Positions 17,861-26,469 of a DNA stretch of 64,000 bases are shown one piece after another. Position 1 is the first letter of the stretch; each line of letters begins with the position of its first letter. The notes under the pieces were generated by a model. It searched no databases. It was not told the DNA's origin and saw only the letters and a program-made list of their open reading frames with translations. A program made the translations under genes and the position numbers. The stretch comes from Aquibium pacificus (GTDB lineage: Bacteria > Pseudomonadota > Alphaproteobacteria > Rhizobiales > Rhizobiaceae), in the NCBI RefSeq assembly GCF_040839445.1, contig NZ_JBDPGJ010000004.1, forward strand, positions 248,001 through 312,000, given 5' to 3'.

Positions 17861-18895
17861 TCAGCCGACCTTCTTGCGGATGTCGGTGGTGGCTTCGAGG
17901 ATCGACAGGGTCATGATGTCGTCGACCGTCGGGACCGTGCCCTTGAACTGGTCGAGATCGGCGTAGGTCTTCAACTGGGCCTCCCAGTTGGCCCGGTTCA
18001 TCGCGCCCCAGCCTTCCGCCTTGGTGGTCTCGCCGAAGCTGAATTCCAGCACCGGCTTGACGGCCTCCAGTTCGCTCGCCTTGTCGAGGTTCGGGTAGGC
18101 CTCCACTAGGATTTCGACTGCTTCCTCGGGATTGTCCTTGGCATAGCCCCAACCCATCGCGGAGCCTGCGATGAACTTGGCCAGGAGGTCCGGCGTCTCG
18201 GTGATCGACTTGTCGGTGGCGAAGTAGACGTTGGCGTAGAGCTGGATGCCGGTGTCCCACAGCATCATGTCGACGCGGTCGTCGCCGAGGATCTTCAGCG
18301 CGTTGGTGTTGGTCAGCCAGCCGGTGACCGCCTGCGCCTGGCCGGTGATCAGCTGGTTCATGTCGGCGCCCATGTTGACCAGCGTCACCTGATCCTCGGC
18401 GATGCCATTCTTGGCCAGCAGCGCGCGCGCCAGGATGTAGGCGGTCGGCTGGGTCGCGATGGTCTTGCCGATCATGTCCTTCGGCTCGCGGATCGCGGCG
18501 CTCTCCAGCGAAAAATAGGTGAAGGGGTGCTTCTGGTAGCCGGCTGCGATCGCCTTGATGGGGATACCGGCGGAGCGGGCGAGCATGACCGAGGGGCTCG
18601 ACGATGTCTGGCCGATCATGGCCTGGCCGGAAGCGACGCTCGCCACGCCGTCGACGTTGGGTCCGCCGGGCGTGATCTCGAGTTCCACGCCCTGCTCGGT
18701 GTAGAAGCCCTTCTTGATGGCGACGACCTCGCCGAGGATGCCATTGGAGGCGAGCCAGCCGAGCTGCATATTGATCTTGGCCGGCGATTGCGCCGTCGCG
18801 CGTGTCACGCCGATCAGGCTGTGGGTGGCGGCCACGCCGCCAATGGCGGCGGCGGTACGAAGGAATTCTCGACGCGTGGAAAGGCTGCGAAACAT
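17861..18895 (-). CDS. ABC transporter substrate-binding protein, NMT1/THI5-like
   Basis: 344 residues with a twin-arginine signal (STRREFLRTAA, hydrophobic stretch, cleavage near ATAQS), so it is probably exported folded by Tat. The mature part starts KINMQLGWLASNG, the hallmark opening of NMT1/SsuA-type binding proteins. First gene of an eight-gene minus-strand operon. The 17-bp palindrome at 19016 lies about 120 bp upstream of its start. Ligand unknown; the downstream CoA-transferase and amidohydrolase suggest a carboxylated amide or N-heterocycle. Confidence 0.94.
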   Translation of the reverse strand: MFRSLSTRREFLRTAAAIGGVAATHSLIGVTRATAQSPAKINMQLGWLASNGILGEVVAIKKGFYTEQGVELEITPGGPNVDGVASVASGQAMIGQTSSSPSVMLARSAGIPIKAIAAGYQKHPFTYFSLESAAIREPKDMIGKTIATQPTAYILARALLAKNGIAEDQVTLVNMGADMNQLITGQAQAVTGWLTNTNALKILGDDRVDMMLWDTGIQLYANVYFATDKSITETPDLLAKFIAGSAMGWGYAKDNPEEAVEILVEAYPNLDKASELEAVKPVLEFSFGETTKAEGWGAMNRANWEAQLKTYADLDQFKGTVPTVDDIMTLSILEATTDIRKKVG

Positions 18896-19015
18896 TGTCC
18901 GGTTCTCCCGTTGGGTGGGCCTCGGCGCGTTCCCCTGCGCCTGTTGTCGTCTCAGGCCTGTCCGGATGATGAGCGTAAGCGTCGTTCGAATAAAGTAGAA
19001 AGTTTCGGCTTCTTC

Positions 19016-19032
19016 GTTGCCGTTTCGGCAAC
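19016..19032. promoter_or_regulatory. 17-bp palindrome GTTGCCG-TTT-CGGCAAC, candidate operator (copy 2)
   Basis: Identical to the element at 10057, including four upstream bases. It lies in the 206-bp gap between pyrE and the NMT1-type binding protein gene. The position suits a promoter-proximal operator of that operon. A LysR gene in the operon is the obvious candidate binder. Confidence 0.5.
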
Positions 19033-19101
19033 GCAGGAGGCGTCCCCCGTTCGCGGTTGCCGCTCTTGTGGGGATCTGGCCGGTTGACCGGCCGCCGATC
19101 G

Positions 19102-19797
19102 CTACCGCGGCAGTTCGGCGATGCCGCCGTGAGCAGCCGACCAGGGCAGGGGCGCGCTCAGGAAGCTCTCCACCTCACGCAGCGTCCCCGCGTCGATGCG
19201 ACCCTCCGCCTTGCAGACCTTCAGGATGTCCCACCATGTGGCAAGGTAATGCAGCCGCATGCCGGCATCGAGCAGCCGCTGCGGCGCATCGGGGAAGATG
19301 TCGTAGTAGAATACCGCGAATGTGTCGGTGACCTCGGCCCCCGCCTTGCGGATCGCCTCGGCGAATTTGATCTTGCTGCCGCCGTCGGTGGTCAAATCCT
19401 CGACCAGCAGCACGCGCGCGCCTCCGGCCAGCGCGCCCTCGATCTGCGCGTCGCGGCCGAACCCCTTCGGCTTCTTGCGCACGTAGAGCATCGGCAGGCC
19501 CATCTTGTCCGACAGCCAGGCGGCGAAGGGAATGCCCGCGGTCTCGCCGCCGGCCACCGCGTCGAACTGCTCGAATCCGACGGAGCGGAAGATGACCGAG
19601 GCGGCGAAGTCCATGATCGCTGAACGGATGCGCGGATAGGAGATCAGCTTGCGGCAGTCGATGTAGACAGGACTCGCCAGCCCCGACGTGAAGGTGAAGG
19701 GTTTTTCGGCGTTGAAGTGGACCGCGTCGATCTCCAGCAGCATCTTCGCCACCGTCTCGGAAATGACCGTCCGGTCGGGAAACGTGTTGGAGAACAT
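19102..19797 (-). CDS. pyrE: Orotate phosphoribosyltransferase
   Basis: 231 residues. Catalyses orotate plus PRPP to OMP, the fifth step of pyrimidine synthesis. It shows FTFTSGLASPVYIDCRKL for orotate/PRPP contacts, the catalytic-loop Lys region around YVRKKPKGFG, and the PRPP-binding motif VLLVEDLTTDGGS. Length and sequence fit the alphaproteobacterial PyrE form. Located 51 bp after pyrC on the same strand, probably one transcript. Confidence 0.97.
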   Translation of the reverse strand: MFSNTFPDRTVISETVAKMLLEIDAVHFNAEKPFTFTSGLASPVYIDCRKLISYPRIRSAIMDFAASVIFRSVGFEQFDAVAGGETAGIPFAAWLSDKMGLPMLYVRKKPKGFGRDAQIEGALAGGARVLLVEDLTTDGGSKIKFAEAIRKAGAEVTDTFAVFYYDIFPDAPQRLLDAGMRLHYLATWWDILKVCKAEGRIDAGTLREVESFLSAPLPWSAAHGGIAELPR

Positions 19798-19848
19798 GGT
19801 TCAGCCCTCGTCGTTGCGATGATCTTTCGCTAGCAACAAAGGACCCGG

Positions 19849-20898
19849 CTAGCCAGTCTGCCGCACCACATTCCAGTGGATCGGGAACATCGGATCGAAC
19901 AGCGTGATGGGTCCGTCGGCCGTGTCGATCTTGGCCGGAAACGCCACCAGCGCATCCTCGCGGCGCAGCGTGATGCGCTCCTCGTTCGCCGGAAGGCCAT
20001 AGAACTTCGGCCCGTTCAGCGAGGTGAAGGCCTCAAGCCTGTCGAGCGCGTCTTCATCCTCGAACACGTGTGCGAGGCAGGAGAGCGTGTTGGTGGCGGA
20101 AAAGATGCCGGCGCAGCCGCAGGCGCATTCCTTCAGCGGGTCGAGATGCGGCGCCGAATCCGTACCGAGAAAGAAGCGGGGATCGCCCGAGGTTGCCGCC
20201 TTGCGCAGCGCGAGGCGGTGTTCCTCGCGCTTGGCGACCGGCAGGCAGTAGTAGTGCGGGCGGATGGCTCCCGCCAGGATCGCGTTGCGGTTGATGATGA
20301 GGTGGTGGGTGGTGATGGTCGCGCCGAGATTTTCGGACTGGCCGGAGACGTAGTCGACGCCGTCGCTGGTCGTCAGGTGTTCCATGACGATGCGCAGTTC
20401 CGGCAGGCGCCTGCGCAAGGGGTCGAGCACGCGGTCGATGAAGACCGCCTCGCGGTCGAAGATGTCGACCGCGGGATCTGTAACCTCGCCATGCACACAG
20501 AGCGGCATGCCGATTGTGGCCATGCGCTCGAAGACCGGCATGGCGTTTCCGAAGTCGCGCACCCCGCTTTGCGAGTTGGTCGTGGCGCCTGCCGGATAGA
20601 GTTTCGCGGCGGTGACCACGCGATCGCGGAAGGCGGCCTCCAGATCGTCCGGATCCGTCGTTTCCGTAACGTAAAGGGTCATCAGGGGCTCGAAGACGTG
20701 GTCCCGCGGGAGCGCCGCCAGGATACGGTCGCGGTAGGCCTGCGCGTCGGCTTTGGTGACCACCGGCGGGACGAGGTTCGGCATGATGATCGCGCGGGCG
20801 AAATTACGCGAGGTATGGGCCAGCACCGCCTTCAGAACGGCGCCGTCGCGCAGATGGACATGCCAGTCGTCGGGGCGGCGGATGGTCAGCGTCTTCAC
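19849..20898 (-). CDS. pyrC: Dihydroorotase, class II
   Basis: 349 residues, the class II (E. coli PyrC-like) length. GTG start preceded by GAGGGAGACGAC. Zinc ligands: H-x-H in DDWHVHLRDG, the lysine to be carboxylated in AKLYPAGATTNS, His in MEHLTT and THHLI, and catalytic Asp in GTDSAPH. It interconverts carbamoyl-aspartate and dihydroorotate. It precedes pyrE and follows the nucleoside importer genes by 125 bp, grouping de novo synthesis with pyrimidine or purine uptake. Confidence 0.97.
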   Translation of the reverse strand: MKTLTIRRPDDWHVHLRDGAVLKAVLAHTSRNFARAIIMPNLVPPVVTKADAQAYRDRILAALPRDHVFEPLMTLYVTETTDPDDLEAAFRDRVVTAAKLYPAGATTNSQSGVRDFGNAMPVFERMATIGMPLCVHGEVTDPAVDIFDREAVFIDRVLDPLRRRLPELRIVMEHLTTSDGVDYVSGQSENLGATITTHHLIINRNAILAGAIRPHYYCLPVAKREEHRLALRKAATSGDPRFFLGTDSAPHLDPLKECACGCAGIFSATNTLSCLAHVFEDEDALDRLEAFTSLNGPKFYGLPANEERITLRREDALVAFPAKIDTADGPITLFDPMFPIHWNVVRQTG

Positions 20899-21023
20899 GT
20901 CGTCTCCCTCATGGGGAATGTGGTTGGTGGTTTGTCTCGGTCTTGCACGAACGGCATGGCCGGGGGAAGACCGGCCGCGAAAATCCCCCGTCGTTGACGT
21001 CGCAAGGCGATGTTGTCCGCCGG

Positions 21024-21965
21024 CTATCGCTCACCCTTCAGATAAGGGGTCATCAGCGCCTTCGGATAAGTCGCGCGGCGGGAGACCGCGATCAGGGCCG
21101 CGATCGAGAGCACGTAGGGGAGCATCAGGAAGAACTGGTAGGGGATGACACCCCCCATCACCTGCTGCAGGCGGATCTGGTAGGCGTCGAACGCGCCGAA
21201 GAGGATGGCCCCCAGCAGCGCCTTGCCCGGCTTCCAGGATCCGAAGACCACCAGCGCGATGCAGATCCAGCCGCGTCCGTTGATCATCTCGAAGAAGAAC
21301 GAGTTGAACGCGCTCATGGTCAGGAAGGCGCCGCCGACGGCCATCAGCGCCGATCCGATCATGACCGCCGCGATGCGCAACGCCGTGACGGAGATGCCCT
21401 GCGCTTCGACAGCCGCCGGGTTTTCGCCCACCGCGCGGATGGCCATGCCGGCCGGCGTCCGGTAGAGCAGCCATGCCACCGCGGCCACCGCCACATAGGC
21501 GAGGTACGTCAGCGGCGTCTGGTTGAAGAGCGCCGGACCGATCACCGGTATATCCGAGAGGCCAGGGATGGCGAGCGGCTGGAACGGCTCGATCTTCGGC
21601 GGCGAACTGACCTCCGGTAGCGCGACGCGGTAGGTGAAATAGGTCAGGCTCGTCGCAAGCAAGGTGATGCCGATGCCGGTAACATGCTGCGACAGTCCCA
21701 GCGGGACGGTGAGGACGCCGTGCAGCAGGCCGAAGGCCATGCCGCTCAGGGCGGCCACGACGACGCCGAACCACAGATCTCCGCCCCAGTAGACCGTGAG
21801 CCAGCCGGCGAAGGCGCCCGCCGTCATGATCCCCTCGATGCCGAGGTTGAGCACCCCGGCGCGTTCGCAGATCAGTTCACCCATGGTGGCGAAGATAAGC
21901 GGCGAGGCAATGCGGATCGCCGCCACCCAGAAGCTCGCCGTCAGCAGGATTTCGAAGGCTTCCAC
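21024..21965 (-). CDS. ABC transporter permease, BMP/nucleoside type (second permease)
   Basis: 313 residues, GTG start; its ribosome site GGAGGTGAG spans the stop of the preceding permease only 3 bp away. Eight or more membrane segments with VLNLGIEGIM near the N-terminus, the conserved permease loop of RbsC-like and YufQ-like proteins. Together with the permease at 21969 and the ATPase at 23008 it forms a nucleoside or purine importer served by the BMP lipoprotein-like binding protein at 24801. Confidence 0.94.
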   Translation of the reverse strand: MEAFEILLTASFWVAAIRIASPLIFATMGELICERAGVLNLGIEGIMTAGAFAGWLTVYWGGDLWFGVVVAALSGMAFGLLHGVLTVPLGLSQHVTGIGITLLATSLTYFTYRVALPEVSSPPKIEPFQPLAIPGLSDIPVIGPALFNQTPLTYLAYVAVAAVAWLLYRTPAGMAIRAVGENPAAVEAQGISVTALRIAAVMIGSALMAVGGAFLTMSAFNSFFFEMINGRGWICIALVVFGSWKPGKALLGAILFGAFDAYQIRLQQVMGGVIPYQFFLMLPYVLSIAALIAVSRRATYPKALMTPYLKGER

Positions 21966-21968
21966 GGC

Positions 21969-23018
21969 TCACCTCCACCGGATGCGGTAGCGGGTCAGCA
22001 TGATCGCGACCACCATGGTCAGGAGCGCGGTCGCGACCATCACCTCTGCAATGTAGCTCGGCACGCCGGCCGTCCGGCTCATCGAATCGGCACCGACGAA
22101 GATCCCCGCGACGAAGATCGCTGAGGCGACAACGCCGAGCGGGTTGAGCACCGCGAGCATGGCCACGACTATGCCCGTGTAGCCATATCCGGGGGACAGA
22201 TCGAGCGTGAGATTTCCCTTGAGGCCCGCCACCTCCGAAAAGCCCGCGAGCGCGGCGAGACCGCCCGAAAGAAGCGCGGTCTTCACCAGGACGAGGTTGA
22301 CGGAGATACCGGAAAAGCGCGCCGCTTCGGGATTGTGCCCGACCGCGCGCATCTCGTAGCCGAGCACGGACTTCTTCATGATCACCCACACGATCGCGGC
22401 GCTCACGAGTGCCATGGCGAAGCCGAAATGCAGGCGCTTGCCCTGGATCAGCCGCGGCAGTTGAGCATCGGCGATCACCCGCTTCGACTGCGGCCAGCCG
22501 AGGCCCATGGGGTCCTTCAGCGGCCCCTCGAGCAGGTAGGAGACGAAGAGGAGGATGACGAAGTTCAGGAGCAGCGTAGTCACCACCTCGTCGACCCCGA
22601 AACGCGTCTTGAGGACGGCGGGCCCGAGAAGCAGTAGCGCGCCGGCCAGCATGGCGCAGACCATGATCAGCGGGATGAGCGCGAACGAAGGCAAGGCGAC
22701 CGCGCCCGTTCCGAGCACGACCGTGACGACGGCGCCGATGTAGAGTTGCGCCTCAGCGCCGATGTTCCAGAGCTTGGCGCGGAAAGCGACCGCGACCGCG
22801 AGGCCGGTAAAGATCAGCGGCGTCGCACGCGTCAGCGTCTCGACGATGGCGAACTGCGAACCAGCGGCGCCCTTCAGCACCAGCCAGAACACGTTGAAGG
22901 GTGAGGCGCCCGCGACGAGGACGAGGAGGGATGCGAAAACCAACGTCGCGCCGATCGCGCCCGCCGGATAGAGGAACAGACCGGCCGAAGTAGTGGCGGG
23001 CTTGGGCTCAAGCCGCAT
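21969..23018 (-). CDS. ABC transporter permease, BMP/nucleoside type (first permease)
   Basis: 349 residues from MRLEPKP; an in-frame ATG at 23045 would give 358 residues but overlaps the ATPase gene further. The chosen start overlaps the ATPase stop by 11 bp. About nine membrane segments; the segment AFRAKLWNIGAEAQLYIGA is the conserved loop of YufP-type permeases. Partner of the permease at 21024. Start uncertain by nine residues. Confidence 0.93.
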   Translation of the reverse strand: MRLEPKPATTSAGLFLYPAGAIGATLVFASLLVLVAGASPFNVFWLVLKGAAGSQFAIVETLTRATPLIFTGLAVAVAFRAKLWNIGAEAQLYIGAVVTVVLGTGAVALPSFALIPLIMVCAMLAGALLLLGPAVLKTRFGVDEVVTTLLLNFVILLFVSYLLEGPLKDPMGLGWPQSKRVIADAQLPRLIQGKRLHFGFAMALVSAAIVWVIMKKSVLGYEMRAVGHNPEAARFSGISVNLVLVKTALLSGGLAALAGFSEVAGLKGNLTLDLSPGYGYTGIVVAMLAVLNPLGVVASAIFVAGIFVGADSMSRTAGVPSYIAEVMVATALLTMVVAIMLTRYRIRWR

Positions 23019-24549
23019 GGGCCGCCGGCTCCCCGAAGTCGCCATGGCCGGCCATCAATTCGCCGATCGCGCGTACGGAAAGCTCGCCCCGGGCGGACGG
23101 CCGCGAAAGGCGCCCCTTCGACATGACGATGATGCGGTCCGAGAGCGCCAGAACCTCGTCCAGGTCTTCCGAGATCAGCAGGATCGCCGCGCCGCGACCC
23201 CGCGCCTCGAGCAGCTTCGAGTGGACGTAAGCGACCGCGCCGATGTCGAGCCCGCGCGTCGGCTGGCTGGCGAGGATGATTTTGGGATCGCCGTCGAACG
23301 CCCGCCCGAGGATGAGCTTCTGCATGTTGCCGCCCGAAAGCAGCCTCACGCGCGCATCGGGGGAGGGGCACTTGACGTCGTAATCCGCGATGATCGCCTG
23401 CGCGAATCCCTGGGCGGCCCTCCAGTCGATGAAGCCCATGCGGCTGAAGCGGCGGGACCGGTAGCGTTCGGAGATGACGTTTTCGGTGACGCTCATGTCG
23501 CCGATCATGCCGGTCGCATGGCGGTCTTCCGGGATGCGGCCTATTCCTTGCGCCAGCGCGGCGCCGGGAGACCAGCGCCTTGCCGGCTCGCCTCCGAAGA
23601 GGATCGAGCCGCGCTCCGGCTGCGCGGTTCCGGCGAGCAGCGCTGCCAGCGCCGCCTGGCCGTTGCCCGATACGCCGGCGATACCGGTGATCTCGCCCTC
23701 CCGCAAGGCGAGCGATATGCCGTCGAGTGGCGCACCACCCGAGCGGCCGCGTGTTGCGACGCCTGCGAGTTCAATGACCGCGGCGCCCGGCGAATGCGGC
23801 ACGACGGCCGGCATGGTGACTTCCTCGCCGACCATCATCGCCGCCAGTTCGGCGCGATTGGTCTGCGACGTCCGTCGTTCGCCGGCAAGCGCGCCCGAGC
23901 GGAGCACCAGAACGCGGTCGCTGACCGCCATGACTTCCTGAAGCTTGTGCGAGATGAAGATGATCGAGAGCCCGGTAGCCACGAGTTTCTTCAGCGTGGC
24001 GAACAGCGCCTCGGTCTCCAGCGGCGTCAGGACCGCCGTCGGTTCGTCGAGGATGAGAATGCGGGCCTCGCGATAAAGCGCCTTCAAGATCTCGACGCGC
24101 TGGCGCTCGCCCACAGACAGATCGGAGACGATCGCCTCCGGATCGACGTCGAGGCCGAACGCGCGCGACATCTCACGGACGCGCTGGACCGCGCCCCGCC
24201 GATCGAACCGTAGCGCCCAGAGGCTCTGGGTTCCGAGCGCGATGTTTTCCACGACCGTCATCTGGTCCGCCAGCGTGAAGTGCTGGTGGACCATTCCTAT
24301 ACCGGCGGCGAGTGCCGCGCGCGGGTCGCCCGGCGGAAGCTTTCTCCCGAAGACCTCGATATCCCCTTCGTCCGCCACGTAGTGGCCGAAGAGGATGTTC
24401 ATCAGCGTCGTCTTTCCCGCGCCGTTCTCACCGAGCAGCGCGACGACCTCGCCGCGCGCCAAGTCGAACCCGATACAGTCATTGGCGGTGAGCGGCCCGA
24501 AGCGCTTGGTGATACCGGCGAGGCGCAGAACGGGTTCAGCTCTGTTCAC
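23008..24549 (-). CDS. ABC transporter ATP-binding protein with two nucleotide-binding domains (BMP/nucleoside or sugar type)
   Basis: 513 residues from GTG at 24549; a TTG at 24561 is the alternative and adds four residues. Two tandem ATPase domains: the first has GENGAGKTT, the signature LSVGERQRVEI and LILDEPTAVL; the second has the shortened Walker A GVSGNGQAALA and signature LLSGGNMQKLI with Walker B ILASQPTRGLD. That pairing is characteristic of YufO/RbsA/MglA proteins. It powers the permeases at 21024 and 21969. Confidence 0.94.
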   Translation of the reverse strand: MNRAEPVLRLAGITKRFGPLTANDCIGFDLARGEVVALLGENGAGKTTLMNILFGHYVADEGDIEVFGRKLPPGDPRAALAAGIGMVHQHFTLADQMTVVENIALGTQSLWALRFDRRGAVQRVREMSRAFGLDVDPEAIVSDLSVGERQRVEILKALYREARILILDEPTAVLTPLETEALFATLKKLVATGLSIIFISHKLQEVMAVSDRVLVLRSGALAGERRTSQTNRAELAAMMVGEEVTMPAVVPHSPGAAVIELAGVATRGRSGGAPLDGISLALREGEITGIAGVSGNGQAALAALLAGTAQPERGSILFGGEPARRWSPGAALAQGIGRIPEDRHATGMIGDMSVTENVISERYRSRRFSRMGFIDWRAAQGFAQAIIADYDVKCPSPDARVRLLSGGNMQKLILGRAFDGDPKIILASQPTRGLDIGAVAYVHSKLLEARGRGAAILLISEDLDEVLALSDRIIVMSKGRLSRPSARGELSVRAIGELMAGHGDFGEPAAHAA

Positions 24550-24567
24550 GACGAGCCCCAATCAATG

Positions 24568-24714
24568 TCAATCCGGCCCCGCCGAGGGACCCTGCCAATT
24601 GTCCGGCTGCTGGATTGGTTTGGTTCGGAAACGCTTCGGACGCAGGAAATACAGTACCGCCGCCAGAAAAACGAGCAGCAAAGCAGCGACACGAAGCCAA
24701 CCCTGCCAGTCCAT
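24568..24714 (-). CDS. Small single-pass membrane protein, 48 residues
   Basis: Starts MDWQGWLR; the ATG has an excellent ribosome site (GAGGAGG, seven bases upstream). One hydrophobic helix, VAALLLVFLAAVLYF, is followed by a basic stretch RPKRFRTK and a Pro/Gln-rich tail, giving an N-out/C-in prediction by the positive-inside rule. It lies between the BMP binding protein gene and the ATPase gene of the nucleoside importer, ending 19 bp before the ATPase start, so it belongs to that operon. Family not recognised; it could be a small transporter subunit or regulator. Confidence 0.72.
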   Translation of the reverse strand: MDWQGWLRVAALLLVFLAAVLYFLRPKRFRTKPIQQPDNWQGPSAGPD

Positions 24715-24800
24715 CCACCAACCTCCTCGGGTTTCAACGGCAAGTCCGGGCATGGTGGTGCTCGACGGCCGACGGTGAGGGGGGTGCTTCCACCGACCGC

Positions 24801-25838
24801 TCAGTTGGATTTCGGTTCGCTGTCGTCGATCTCGACCGTGTAGTCGCCGGCCTTGATCGCGGCTTCGCGCTCTTCGACGAGCTTCATCGCATCCGAAGGC
24901 ACCTTGCCCTCGAAGGTGCCCAGCGGCGCGAGCGAGGAGCCGCCTTCCTTCATGAAGGAGTAGACGCCATAGTCTTCCGCCTTGAACGTGCCGGCCTTGA
25001 CCTTCTCGATAGCGGCGTCGAGCGTCGGCTCGAAGTGCCACAGGGCCGATGCCACGACGGTCTCGGGATAGTCGGCCTGGGTGTCGATCACGTTGCCGAT
25101 GGCCAGGATGTCGCGCTCCTTGGCGGCGTCCGACACGCCGAAGCGCTCGGCGTAGAGGACGTCGGCCCCGGCGTCGATCTGCGCGAACGCGGTCTCCTTG
25201 GCCTTCGGCGGATCGAACCAGGAGCCGATGAAGGCGACCTGGAACTTCGCGTCGGGTGCCATCTCGCGCACGCCGGCCATGAAGGCGTTCATCAGCCGGT
25301 TGACCTCGGGGATCGGGAATCCGCCGACCATGCCGATGTTCTTGGATTCGCTCATCGCCCCGGCGATGATGCCGGTCAGGTAGGAGGCGTCCTGGATGTA
25401 GTTGTCGAACACGGAGAAATTCGGCGTGTCGTCCTGCGGCTTGAAGCTCGATCCCATCAGGTAGGCGGTCTCGGGATAGTCGCGCGCCACCTGCCGGGCG
25501 GCGTCCTCGACGCCGAAGACCTCGCCGATGATCAGGTCGTTGCCCGCCTCCGAGTACTCGCGCATGACGCGCTCGTAGTCGCTGTTGGAGACGTTCTCGG
25601 AGAAGACGTATTCGATGTCGCCGCGTTCGGCCGCTGCGTTGGCCGCCTTGTGGATGCGGCTGACCCACTGCTGCTCGACCGGCACGGTGTAGATCGCGGC
25701 GACCTTCAGCTTGTCCTGGGCTTGCGCCGGGCCGTACAGGCCGGTCGTGGCGAGAAGCGCCGCGCCCAGCACCGAGGACTGGATCAGACGACGGCGGGAA
25801 ATGGCGGCAAGGCTCGTTTCGAAAGGTATCTCAGACAT
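24801..25838 (-). CDS. BMP family ABC transporter substrate-binding protein
   Basis: 345 residues. The N-terminus has a twin-arginine-like motif ISRRRLIQSS, a hydrophobic run and cleavage near AQAQD; there is no lipobox Cys, so it is soluble and periplasmic rather than a PnrA-type lipoprotein. The mature start KLKVAAIYTVPVEQQWV and the segment NIGMVGGFPIPEVNRLMNAF are typical of BMP/PnrA domains that bind nucleosides or purines. First gene of the importer operon read toward pyrC. Confidence 0.95.
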   Translation of the reverse strand: MSEIPFETSLAAISRRRLIQSSVLGAALLATTGLYGPAQAQDKLKVAAIYTVPVEQQWVSRIHKAANAAAERGDIEYVFSENVSNSDYERVMREYSEAGNDLIIGEVFGVEDAARQVARDYPETAYLMGSSFKPQDDTPNFSVFDNYIQDASYLTGIIAGAMSESKNIGMVGGFPIPEVNRLMNAFMAGVREMAPDAKFQVAFIGSWFDPPKAKETAFAQIDAGADVLYAERFGVSDAAKERDILAIGNVIDTQADYPETVVASALWHFEPTLDAAIEKVKAGTFKAEDYGVYSFMKEGGSSLAPLGTFEGKVPSDAMKLVEEREAAIKAGDYTVEIDDSEPKSN

Positions 25839-25911
25839 CGTTCGCGCTCCTGTTTGACCAGACGGTAAAGAGAGTTTCGGACACTGACAAGAGAGTCTGC
25901 CGCTACGGAAC

Positions 25912-26355
25912 TCAGAACCGCGACAACACCACGCCGGCGCCGACGAGGAGGACCGCGACGACCCGCTGCCAGGCGATCTCGCGCACCGGGATTCCGAACA
26001 GGCCGAATTGGTCGACCATGAGGGAGGCGAGGAGTTGTCCCAGGATAAGGGCCGCGATCATCGTCAGGACGCCGAGCCGGGGAACGCTCCAGAGCGCCGA
26101 CCAGACATAGAAGGCTCCAAGCGCGCCTCCGGTGATCATCCAGGGCTGGACGGAGCGGAACATCGCTGCATTGGGCAGCGATCCGCGTGCGAACATAACC
26201 AGCGCCAGGACGACCAGTCCGCCGCCGAACGATATCATCGTTGCGAGGACGGTGTCGTTCAGCGCCCGTCCGAGGGCGGAGTTGATGGGCGACTGGACGG
26301 CGAGCGCCACGCCGCCGGCGAAAGCCACCGCCAGGGCCAACCAGAATGGGCCCAT
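25912..26355 (-). CDS. DMT superfamily membrane protein, YdcZ (DUF606) family
   Basis: 147 residues, the single-repeat size of this family. Five hydrophobic segments; conserved elements include LAVQSPINSALGRAL and the segment GGALGAFYVWSALWSVPRLG. Members are predicted small-molecule exporters that probably act as dimers. It lies alone between the BMP operon and the AI-2E pseudogene on the minus strand. Substrate unknown. Confidence 0.9.
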   Translation of the reverse strand: MGPFWLALAVAFAGGVALAVQSPINSALGRALNDTVLATMISFGGGLVVLALVMFARGSLPNAAMFRSVQPWMITGGALGAFYVWSALWSVPRLGVLTMIAALILGQLLASLMVDQFGLFGIPVREIAWQRVVAVLLVGAGVVLSRF

Positions 26356-26469
26356 CCTACCCGACTTCCGCGACTGTTGCGTTCATAACTCTCGCCCGCT
26401 CGATCAACTACACCATCGCCGAATACACGTCCGACCGATGGGCGCACAATCCCGCTGCGCTGCATTAGG

